Assembly (NCBI GenBank): GCA_041855385.1
Contig: JBHAEC010000116.1
Span: forward strand, 1 to 5,172
Reading direction: 5' to 3'
DNA length: 5,172 nt
Source: JBHAEC01 sp041855385
GTDB taxonomy: Bacteria; Bacillota; Negativicutes; Veillonellales; Veillonellaceae
Shown here: positions 1 through 5,172 of the stretch, in pieces
Layout: every line of letters begins with the position of its first letter
Numbering within the stretch: the stretch's first letter is position 1
Program-made: the position numbers and the translations under genes
Notes under the pieces: generated by a model
Seen by the model: only the letters and a program-made list of their open reading frames with translations
Database searches by the model: none
What the model was told of the DNA's origin: nothing

Positions 1-449
1 AGATATTTGTAGATAATACGGAAACAGCGCCCCTGAATGTGTTCAAGAAAAAATCCGGATTTTCCCCATATCTTATCCAAGCGAAATGCGGGAAGTAAAG
101 ACTGAAAGCGCTGGGTTTTCTCCGATTCCTCGCCCATCCAGTCTCTAAATACACTGTTAGACCAGCAAATACGAGACATGCTGTCTAAAATAACAATCCC
201 CGTAGGAAGATTTTGAAGCGCATAGGTAGATGCCTGATCCACCGTGCGGGTCATGGTATCCAAATACTCGGCAATTTGCTCTTCCTGTTCTTTTTTAGAT
301 TCGCTGGTGAGCCAAAAAACCCCCAGTAAAGCCACTCCGCCTAAGATGGCAATCATCCAATTATGAAAAGCAAGGGCTAAGATCAATACCACTAAAATAA
401 TTAATATATACTTCTCTCGTTTTGAGCCTAAAAACCGTTCTAAATTCAT
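1..449 (-). CDS. gdpP: GdpP/YybT-like cyclic-di-AMP phosphodiesterase, N-terminal part (cut by window edge)
   Basis: The first 149 codons of a gene that continues past the left edge. In the GdpP family the full protein is about 650 residues: two N-terminal membrane helices, a PAS-like sensor domain, a degenerate GGDEF domain and a DHH-DHHA1 phosphodiesterase that cleaves c-di-AMP to pApA. Only the N-terminal part is visible here. After a basic start (MNLERFLGSKREK), residues about 14-28 and 31-48 form a hydrophobic hairpin. A charged linker (SESKKEQEEQ) follows, and then a PAS-like segment from about residue 78 with the pattern LPTGIVILD...ICWSNSVFRDW. The ATG at 449-447 is preceded by AGAGGTGG (453-460), a good ribosome binding site. 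The gene lies 36 nt downstream of the YybS-like gene, the order usual in Firmicutes, where rplI and dnaB often follow. The catalytic DHH motifs are outside the window, so the call rests on N-terminal architecture and context. Confidence 0.87.
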   Translation of the reverse strand, partial: MNLERFLGSKREKYILIILVVLILALAFHNWMIAILGGVALLGVFWLTSESKKEQEEQIAEYLDTMTRTVDQASTYALQNLPTGIVILDSMSRICWSNSVFRDWMGEESEKTQRFQSLLPAFRLDKIWGKSGFFLEHIQGRCFRIIYKY

Positions 450-485
450 AGTCCACCTCTCACTGTTGCTGTTACAGGCCTGTAG

Positions 486-1442
486 CTATGTCGTATAATC
501 TCTCTTTGCACGATATCTTGTCACTAAATCAAATAGTCCCATACCCAAAGCAAGTTGCTGCACTACCGGTACCAAAAGGGACAGCACGATTACGAAAATG
601 CGAACTCCTTTGTGAAGGTTCACTTTTTCCATCAGGTAATACATAAATGCCAACCCCTGTATCCACAAAAGGTATACGGAGAAAGTCTGCAAATTGGCCC
701 CCACCTCATAGAGGTAAGGAATAGATCGGGTCATGCCCCAATATACCATAACCCAGCTAAGTACAAAGACATACACCGTCCATGACGGCATCTCCCAGCG
801 AATAAAAGGGGGAAACCCGATGACAGGCTCTCCCATGCGCCGTAAGACAGCACAGGTCAAAATATTATTTAAATACGACATGGTAAGACCGCTAAGAAAC
901 AGTCCCGCGGGCAACACCGTTTTAATCAATGTCATCTGGGCATCCATGGTTGCCTTTACCATGGCTATTTGTTCCTCTGTCATGCCCGATTGGCGATACG
1001 CTTCAAGCCCGGAGGCCAATGTGGTCTCATACGTAGAGGTAGCCGCACCGATAATATCTATTCCCATAATATATGTGGCTGCCGTAAACTGAGCCGCAAT
1101 GGACAAGAAAAAGACAATCGCCGGAAACAATAACCTCTTGGCATGGCCCCATTCGTTTCTAAAGCCCATCCCCAATAGAATGCCTACTACACCAAAAGTA
1201 CCTGCTTTCAGCAAGGCCACTAAAGGCCCGGCAAAAAAAGACAACAGAATAAACGCGGCAACCGTCGACAGTATACTCCACTTTGCTCCGTGCCTCAGCC
1301 CCAGAACCGCTATCGGAACAGGCCAAAAAAAGTTCCCCACTATGGCTAACACAGGGGCCAGCGTTATGAGCAAAGACAGAATAATAACCAATGCGGTAAG
1401 AAATCCAGCCTCAACCAATGCTCCGGTTTCTCTGCGTTGCAT
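486..1442 (-). CDS. yybS: YybS-like DUF2232 polytopic membrane protein
   Basis: A 318-residue integral membrane protein matching the YybS/DUF2232 family in length, hydropathy pattern and position next to gdpP. Hydrophobic segments lie at about residues 10-30, 33-50, 55-72, 75-93, 104-126, 172-200, 219-238, 252-271 and 279-303, giving eight or nine helices. A polar loop at about 135-170 (containing SGMTEEQIAMVKATMDAQM) separates two groups of helices. The C-terminus is short and basic (RYRAKRDYTT), probably cytoplasmic. The family has no settled biochemical function; an S-component-like or transporter-like fold is sometimes suggested, and nothing here decides it. The ATG at 1442-1440 has a strong site AAGGAGA (1449-1455) six bases upstream. 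In many Firmicutes the gene sits between rpsR and gdpP; here RNase J is upstream instead, separated by a terminator. I find no convincing promoter in the 120 bp before it; a weak -10-like TATAGT lies at 1470-1475. Confidence 0.85.
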   Translation of the reverse strand: MQRRETGALVEAGFLTALVIILSLLITLAPVLAIVGNFFWPVPIAVLGLRHGAKWSILSTVAAFILLSFFAGPLVALLKAGTFGVVGILLGMGFRNEWGHAKRLLFPAIVFFLSIAAQFTAATYIMGIDIIGAATSTYETTLASGLEAYRQSGMTEEQIAMVKATMDAQMTLIKTVLPAGLFLSGLTMSYLNNILTCAVLRRMGEPVIGFPPFIRWEMPSWTVYVFVLSWVMVYWGMTRSIPYLYEVGANLQTFSVYLLWIQGLAFMYYLMEKVNLHKGVRIFVIVLSLLVPVVQQLALGMGLFDLVTRYRAKRDYTT

Positions 1443-1448
1443 ATACTC

Positions 1449-1455
1449 TCTCCTT
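1449..1455 (-). promoter_or_regulatory. Ribosome binding site of the yybS-like gene
   Basis: On the minus strand AAGGAGA lies six bases before the ATG at 1442-1440, inside an A-rich stretch. It is near-consensus Shine-Dalgarno sequence and fixes the start of the membrane protein. Confidence 0.75.
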
Positions 1456-1563
1456 TTTATTACATTTTCACTATATATCTACCGTGAGAAATACTACATC
1501 ATTTCCTATAGGCCAATACGGGCTTTCGAAAACGCTTCCGCCCATTTTGTAATTACCCTATAG

Positions 1564-1596
1564 AAAAACAAAGTGTATAGCCACAGCTATACACTT
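1564..1596 (-). terminator. Rho-independent terminator of the RNase J gene
   Basis: The arms 1571-1581 and 1586-1596 are perfectly complementary: 11 bp, with outer arms AAGTGTATAG and CTATACACTT and a four-base loop. Read on the minus strand, the hairpin is followed by TGTTTTTC (1563-1570), a near-continuous U tract. It begins 40 nt after the rnj stop codon. The plus-strand side has no comparable T run, so the direction is minus. The stem is AU-rich, so efficiency may be moderate and some read-through into yybS-gdpP is possible. Confidence 0.82.
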
Positions 1597-1636
1597 CATT
1601 ATATCACATCTCTTTATTTTCCCCAAAATTATGCGA

Positions 1637-3298
1637 TTATACATCCAGAATAATTGGTAAAATCATAGGACGACGGCGCGTTTTTTCGTATAAGTATCGG
1701 CTTAATGTATCTCTCACCTGAGACTTGATAACCGCCCATTCTTTCACTTTACCGATTTCACATTTCGCCACTACATCTTCTACACGGCGCTGTGCCTCTT
1801 CCATAAGCTCTTCCGAATCGCGCACATACACAAAACCGCGGGAGACAATATTAGGGCCGGAAACAACGGTACCGCTCGCTTTATCCATAGCCATAACAAC
1901 GATGACCATTCCTTCCTGAGCCAGTTGCTGACGATCGCGAATGACAATATTCCCCACATCGCCTACACCCAATCCGTCTACAAAGACGCGACCTGCCGTT
2001 ACGCGACCCGATTTTCGTCCGCTGCGACTGGTAAACTCAAAGATTTGACCGTTTTCACCTACCAACACATTCTTGGGATTTACGCCCATAGCAACAGCCA
2101 GCTCTCCATGCTTCATGAGCATGCGGTATTCGCCGTGAACGGGGATAAAGTACTTCGGTCTCACCAAGTTCAGCATCGTTTTAAGTTCTTCTTGGCTGGC
2201 ATGGCCGGACACATGTATGCCCTTTTCCTTACCATACACTACCCTTACGCCTTGTTTCATCAGATTATCTATCGTACGCCCTACGGCACCTTCATTGCCG
2301 GGAATGGGAGTCGCCGAAAGTATAACCGTATCGCTAGGCATCACGGATACGGTGCGGTGATTATTGGTAGCCATCCGGGAAAGCCCCGCCATCGGTTCTC
2401 CCTGACTGCCCGTCGTCAAGATGAGCAGCTGATCATCGCGGTAACGGTTCATCTCATCCGCGTCAATAATAACGCCTTCAGGAACATTCAAATACCCTCT
2501 GTCTTGCGCAATCTCCGTAACATTTATCATGCTTCGACCCAGGACAACAACCTTTCGCTTGTGAGTTACCGCCGCATCAATAGCCTGCTGAATACGGGAC
2601 ACATTGGATGCAAACGTAGCTAAAATGACGCGTCCCTTCGCCTCTCCGACGGCACGCATGATAGCAGGGCCAACGCTCTTTTCCGACCCCGTATAGCCTT
2701 CTTTTTCCACATTGGTGGAATCGGACAGCAAGGCTAATACACCGCGATTGCCGAGTTCCGCAAATTTGTGAATATCCATGAGTTTTCCGTCCACAGGAGT
2801 CGGATCGATCTTAAAGTCTCCCGTATGAACTACCGTTCCCACCGGAGTCTTAAAATATACGCCACAGGCATCCGGAATGGAGTGATTGGTCTGGATAAAT
2901 CCGATTTTAAACGCACCGATTCGGATTTCATCGCCCGCCTTCACTACATTAAGGGCCGTAGCCTTCACCTTATTTTCTTTTAACTTGCCTTCAATTAACC
3001 CGCACACCAAGTTCGTAGCATATACAGGAACATTGATCTCCTTAAGAAGATATGCCAATGCACCGATATGATCTTCATGGCCGTGCGTAATCACAACCGC
3101 TTTCACCTTATCGCGATTTTCAATCAAATAACTCATGTCGGGGATGACAATGTCTATGCCCAACATATCATCCTCAGGAAAGGCCAACCCCGCATCAAGG
3201 ACTACAATATCCTCGCCATACTGAAATACGGTCATATTTTTACCGATTTCGCCAAGACCTCCCAAAGGAATAATCATCAATTTTTCTTTCTTATTCAA
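1637..3298 (-). CDS. rnj: Ribonuclease J (metallo-beta-lactamase/beta-CASP RNase)
   Basis: A zinc-dependent RNase with 5'-3' exonuclease and endonuclease activity, central to mRNA decay and rRNA processing in Firmicutes. From a TTG start it has 553 residues, the usual family length (B. subtilis RNase J1 has 555). In that numbering: IIPLGGLGEIGKNM near the start; HGHEDH at 72-77 (metal ligands); NHSIPD with H139; HTGDFK with D161; SDSTN at 192-196; a beta-CASP domain at about 215-350; GHAS at 365-368; PVHGEYR with H388; and the C-terminal RNase J domain from about 450. All catalytic motifs are intact. An in-frame ATG at 3310-3308 would add MEVI, but the bases of that ATGGAGGT form the ribosome binding site GGAGGT for TTG 3298-3296, and no Shine-Dalgarno sequence precedes the ATG. 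The TTG start also gives the family-typical N-terminus MNKKEKLMIIPLGG. The gene is apparently monocistronic, with its own promoter and terminator. It could be the J1 or J2 type; the window shows only one copy. Confidence 0.96.
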   Translation of the reverse strand: MNKKEKLMIIPLGGLGEIGKNMTVFQYGEDIVVLDAGLAFPEDDMLGIDIVIPDMSYLIENRDKVKAVVITHGHEDHIGALAYLLKEINVPVYATNLVCGLIEGKLKENKVKATALNVVKAGDEIRIGAFKIGFIQTNHSIPDACGVYFKTPVGTVVHTGDFKIDPTPVDGKLMDIHKFAELGNRGVLALLSDSTNVEKEGYTGSEKSVGPAIMRAVGEAKGRVILATFASNVSRIQQAIDAAVTHKRKVVVLGRSMINVTEIAQDRGYLNVPEGVIIDADEMNRYRDDQLLILTTGSQGEPMAGLSRMATNNHRTVSVMPSDTVILSATPIPGNEGAVGRTIDNLMKQGVRVVYGKEKGIHVSGHASQEELKTMLNLVRPKYFIPVHGEYRMLMKHGELAVAMGVNPKNVLVGENGQIFEFTSRSGRKSGRVTAGRVFVDGLGVGDVGNIVIRDRQQLAQEGMVIVVMAMDKASGTVVSGPNIVSRGFVYVRDSEELMEEAQRRVEDVVAKCEIGKVKEWAVIKSQVRDTLSRYLYEKTRRRPMILPIILDV

Positions 3299-3302
3299 AA
3301 TT

Positions 3303-3308
3303 ACCTCC
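3303..3308 (-). promoter_or_regulatory. Ribosome binding site that sets the TTG start of rnj
   Basis: GGAGGT on the minus strand, four bases (AATT) before TTG 3298-3296. It is a full-consensus Shine-Dalgarno sequence and overlaps the alternative in-frame ATG at 3310-3308, which cannot use it. This favours TTG as the translation start. Confidence 0.75.
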
Positions 3309-3316
3309 ATAGGTAC

Positions 3317-3342
3317 AACAAAACAAGTGTCCTACAGGACAC
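3317..3342 (-). promoter_or_regulatory. Terminator-like hairpin in the rnj leader, possible attenuator
   Basis: On the minus strand the stem GTGTCC/GGACAC (3337-3342 with 3327-3332, loop TGTA) is followed at once by TTGTTTTGTT. A short GC-containing stem plus a U-rich run resembles an intrinsic terminator. It lies between the promoter and the ribosome binding site, which starts about 18 bases downstream of the stem. Premature termination here would limit rnj expression. The six-base-pair stem is short and the T run is interrupted by G, so it may instead be a plain leader stem-loop. That it can form is visible in the sequence; its role is inference. Confidence 0.45.
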
Positions 3343-3378
3343 CTCAAAAAACTTATACTTAATCATCCGAACAACACG

Positions 3379-3418
3379 CTCTGCCTGGAAATTCTCCACT
3401 GAAAGTCCAGCTACAGAG
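3379..3418 (-). promoter_or_regulatory. Long stem-loop in the 5' leader of rnj
   Basis: Two nested stems can form in the leader RNA: CTCTG with CAGAG (3414-3418 with 3379-3383) and CTGGA with TCCAG (3406-3410 with 3385-3389), separated by a 3 x 1 internal loop. Within the 16-base apical region a further weak stem (TTTC with GAGA, including one G-U pair) is possible. The element starts about 30 bases after the expected transcription start. It matches no riboswitch class I recognise. Confidence 0.4.
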
Positions 3419-3455
3419 TTATGAATAAAATAAGCCGATCAGGTACGTTACCCTT

Positions 3456-3484
3456 AGTATACTGAAAAAAAGGGCCTTTGACAA
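3456..3484 (-). promoter_or_regulatory. Sigma-A promoter of rnj
   Basis: On the minus strand TTGTCA (3479-3484; consensus TTGACA, 5 of 6) is followed by exactly 17 bases and TATACT (3456-3461; consensus TATAAT, 5 of 6). The predicted start is near 3448-3450, giving a leader of about 150 nt before the TTG start. The -35 box touches the preceding terminator stem, so there is no room for an upstream AT-rich element. Confidence 0.8.
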
Positions 3485-3524
3485 GAGAAGTGCTTTTATC
3501 GTCAGTTGGATAAAAGCACTTCTC
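3485..3524 (-). terminator. Perfect 16-bp hairpin, terminator of the glycosyltransferase-UDG operon
   Basis: Arms 3485-3500 and 3509-3524 are perfect inverted repeats (one arm reads GAGAAGTGCTTTTATC) with an eight-base loop. It begins 26 nt after the stop of the UDG-like gene and sits directly upstream of the rnj promoter, the expected place for a terminator. The U tract on the minus side is poor (TTGTC; a run of seven T follows 14 bases after the stem), and the plus side has only GTATTTT. It may stop transcription inefficiently or serve mainly to protect the mRNA 3' end. A dispersed repeat is the alternative. Confidence 0.68.
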
Positions 3525-3550
3525 GTATTTTACCTATAAGCTATGTAAAC

Positions 3551-4258
3551 TCATCCTTGACCATTTACTATGGCACGGAATTCTGCACGATATTTGCCTG
3601 CCCCCCCATTTGCCGGATGACGAAGAGCCCTCGCCTTTACATGAAAGGTCTCCAATGTTTGCGCCGCCTTTTGGCCTACTGCAAGCAGCATACTCTGTCC
3701 GTTCATTTCAAGCAATGTTTTTGTATAGGCAAAACCCTTTATAAGTTCCTCCTCCGTAGGAGTACGATTGCTCAACGGCTCTCCTGCCTTATGGGGATGA
3801 AAGGGAAAAATATTCCACAACAACACCCTTTTGGGATCCACCTTGTTTTCCACTAAGGCGTTCCACACCACCGTGTCCGTAGGCTCATTAAATCCCATAT
3901 CTTTTTGCGTTTTCTTTTCAATAAAAGGACTTTCGGGATTACTGGTACGCGATGCCTTTCTATCCAGCACGATATCCGGCGTAATCGTAGGATGATACCC
4001 CAGCAACATGCGTTCACAGGTAATGGCAATGCCCGTAAATCGTCCTCCTTGATAGCCGACGGCCTCCGCCACAATAACATAGGGGGCCTTTCCCAGCCGA
4101 GGGAGCAAATAGTCCCGCAAGTTTTCTCGGCGAATCCGAGGTGCCTCTTTACCGATATCATATCGCTCGTCATAATCGCGCCAAGGATTAAAAACATGTT
4201 CGCTCTCATAATCTGCCAAGGCAGAAATAAATTCATTAACCTGCTTTATCACGTTCAT
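3551..4258 (-). CDS. Uracil-DNA glycosylase superfamily protein, divergent
   Basis: A 235-residue soluble protein of the uracil-DNA glycosylase superfamily, enzymes that excise uracil or other damaged bases at the start of base excision repair. Visible motifs in order: FNPWRDYDERYDIG (23-36), typical of one UDG-like subfamily; VIVAEAVGYQGGRFTG (61-76) at the place of the catalytic water-activating loop (GQDPYH or GEAPG in classical families); VVWNALVE (130-137); LLWNIFPFHPH (146-156), a core strand with the Asn/Phe pattern; LAVGQKA (192-198); and RHPANGGAGKYR (213-224), matching the HPS minor-groove loop. The length fits a stand-alone domain. An in-frame stop at 4279-4277 leaves the ATG at 4258-4256 as the natural start. 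Its Shine-Dalgarno sequence is weak: GGA at 4266-4268, with GGAG 13 bases upstream. It lies 26 nt after the glycosyltransferase and is probably co-transcribed with it, with no obvious shared function. Superfamily is secure; substrate is unknown. Confidence 0.85.
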   Translation of the reverse strand: MNVIKQVNEFISALADYESEHVFNPWRDYDERYDIGKEAPRIRRENLRDYLLPRLGKAPYVIVAEAVGYQGGRFTGIAITCERMLLGYHPTITPDIVLDRKASRTSNPESPFIEKKTQKDMGFNEPTDTVVWNALVENKVDPKRVLLWNIFPFHPHKAGEPLSNRTPTEEELIKGFAYTKTLLEMNGQSMLLAVGQKAAQTLETFHVKARALRHPANGGAGKYRAEFRAIVNGQG

Positions 4259-4284
4259 CGTTTCGTCCGTTCTCCATCATGCAT

Positions 4285-5172
4285 CTACTTCTGTCCCTTT
4301 GTACGGTACAGTTTTGTCTTTTTGTCGGAAGTAATAAACACCTGCTCCACATAAGGATAAAGCACGCTTTCTGCAAATACACCTTCATGACTTCGAGGAA
4401 CGACCAATAACATATCCTCTCCTTTCTGAAGATGAGGAAGAATGTCCCTTCTGTCAATCGTTTTCATAGTATATTTATTGGCCCATACCCCCGTCTGTTG
4501 CCCCGGTATAATCGCCTCAATACGGGTAATTTCCTTTCCCGTGTAATATACCAAGGATGTCTTATACCCTCCAAAAGAAAATACAGGACCTTTAAAATCC
4601 GCTACCGGTTTTACCAATTCTACACTGCTTCGCTGGTTCACAAAGGGAATGAGGCCTTCATATATTACCACTGCCGACGACAGCATGGTAACGATGGCAA
4701 TAACAAGGGGAAGCATAAATTTTCTCCCGATAAATTGCAGATAAATAACGCTGACGATGCCCACCCCCACTACGAGATAGAGCAAAGCCCAGAATCCCCA
4801 TTTTACGAAGAAGGTGGCAACCACAAGCAACAGCCATAGAAATATGGCCGGCCCGGTAAGGATTGTCCAATATCTTTTCTTCTTGTAATGAAGAAGATGA
4901 ACAATTCCCATGGCTCCCATAACGCTGAAAGGAATGAGAGCTATAAATGTATATGTAGGGTACTTCGTCGCCATAAGGGTATAAAACAGGATGGTACCCC
5001 ACCCCCAAGTCATGAGGTAAATATACCTGAAGTCTTTCCTTCTCCCCTTCCACATATCGTAGAAAACAATCCCCGTCCAAGGCAAAAGGGAAGCAGGCAA
5101 TATAACAAGGTAGTAATACCACTTATTGTCCTCCGGATGCTCGGAAACGGTGGCACGCACATAGTTGTGAAG
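4285..5172 (-). CDS. ArnT/PMT-like membrane glycosyltransferase, C-terminal part (cut by window edge)
   Basis: The last 295 residues of a gene open through the right edge. The frame runs from base 5172 with no stop, so the GTG at 5160 is internal, not a start. The visible part begins LHNYVRATVSEHPEDNKWYYY, like the periplasmic segment before a PWT motif in PMT/ArnT (GT39/GT83) glycosyltransferases, which move a sugar from a polyprenyl phosphate to lipid A, another glycan or protein. Membrane helices lie at about residues 20-39 (with LLPWTG), 49-66, 72-95, 103-123, 125-148 and 152-175. The motif ATKYPTY (68-74) matches the conserved K-x-P-x-Y of the family. Residues about 176-295 form a soluble, probably extracytoplasmic, domain (VELVKPVADFKGPVFSFGGY...). 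The catalytic N-terminal acidic loop is outside the window. A true acceptor cannot be named; aminoarabinose transfer to lipid A is one option. The UDG-like gene follows after 26 nt. Confidence 0.83.
   Translation of the reverse strand, partial: LHNYVRATVSEHPEDNKWYYYLVILPASLLPWTGIVFYDMWKGRRKDFRYIYLMTWGWGTILFYTLMATKYPTYTFIALIPFSVMGAMGIVHLLHYKKKRYWTILTGPAIFLWLLLVVATFFVKWGFWALLYLVVGVGIVSVIYLQFIGRKFMLPLVIAIVTMLSSAVVIYEGLIPFVNQRSSVELVKPVADFKGPVFSFGGYKTSLVYYTGKEITRIEAIIPGQQTGVWANKYTMKTIDRRDILPHLQKGEDMLLVVPRSHEGVFAESVLYPYVEQVFITSDKKTKLYRTKGQK

Noticed and set aside
1470..1475. TATAGT as a -10 box for the yybS-gdpP operon
   Set aside because: It matches 5 of 6 bases, but no acceptable -35 lies 16-18 bases upstream (TGTAGT at 17), so the promoter is not convincing. 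The operon's true start may be here or upstream of rnj.
1520..1543. Palindrome TTTCGAAA (1524-1531) flanked by GGGC and GCCC, as an operator or hairpin before yybS
   Set aside because: The eight-base palindrome is easily expected by chance and the flanking four-base arms are not symmetric around it. No regulator binding site that I know matches.
1099..1563. A 154-codon plus-strand frame running from inside yybS into the intergenic region
   Set aside because: Most of it is antisense to the DUF2232 gene. The remainder crosses the yybS ribosome binding site, and the protein has no recognisable features.
1925..2623. A 232-codon open frame on the plus strand inside rnj
   Set aside because: It is antisense to a highly conserved RNase J coding sequence whose motifs are intact. 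Its translation shows no recognisable domain and is explained by the codon bias of the gene opposite.
3853..4236. A 127-codon minus-strand frame overlapping the UDG-like gene
   Set aside because: It lies entirely within the UDG-like coding sequence in another frame; the in-frame UDG motifs show which frame is real.
4236..5122. Minus-strand frames of 73 codons (4236-4457) and 154 codons (4658-5122) overlapping the glycosyltransferase
   Set aside because: Both are out of frame with the conserved KYPTY and LLPWTG motifs, are rich in unlikely residue runs and have no family resemblance.
1..5172. A new defence, mobile or otherwise undescribed multi-gene system
   Set aside because: All five genes belong to known families with housekeeping or envelope roles, and no stretch over 300 bases lacks a gene. 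I found no direct-repeat arrays, integrase or transposase motifs, toxin-antitoxin pairs or tRNA.

Overview
The window holds five protein-coding genes, all on the minus strand, so transcription runs from high to low coordinates. In that order they are: the C-terminal part of an ArnT/PMT-like membrane glycosyltransferase (cut by the right edge), a divergent uracil-DNA-glycosylase-superfamily protein, ribonuclease J, a YybS-like DUF2232 membrane protein, and the N-terminus of a GdpP/YybT-type cyclic-di-AMP phosphodiesterase (cut by the left edge). I see no RNA gene, CRISPR array, insertion sequence or prophage gene.

Organism (inference): RNase J with YybS and GdpP is a Firmicutes signature. A PMT/ArnT-type glycosyltransferase, typical of lipid A or other envelope glycan modification in bacteria with an outer membrane, fits a diderm Firmicute. 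Negativicutes (Veillonella, Megasphaera or Dialister relatives) are the best guess. Base composition looks balanced to mildly AT-rich by eye; I did not compute it. No gene looks foreign.

Layout: there are three transcription blocks. (1) Glycosyltransferase and UDG-like gene, 26 nt apart, ending at a perfect 16-bp hairpin (3485-3524). (2) RNase J alone. It has a clear sigma-A promoter (-35 at 3479-3484, 17-bp spacer, -10 at 3456-3461), a leader of about 150 nt with two predicted hairpins, a probable TTG start with a GGAGGT ribosome binding site, and its own terminator (1564-1596). (3) yybS and gdpP, 36 nt apart, both with good ribosome binding sites, running off the left edge.

Functionally this is mostly housekeeping: mRNA decay (RNase J), second-messenger turnover (GdpP), DNA repair (UDG-like) and envelope glycan transfer. 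I found no convincing new multi-gene system. The places most worth a second look are the rnj control region (promoter abutting a terminator, structured leader, terminator-like hairpin just before the ribosome binding site, non-ATG start) and the unusual active-site motifs of the UDG-like protein.
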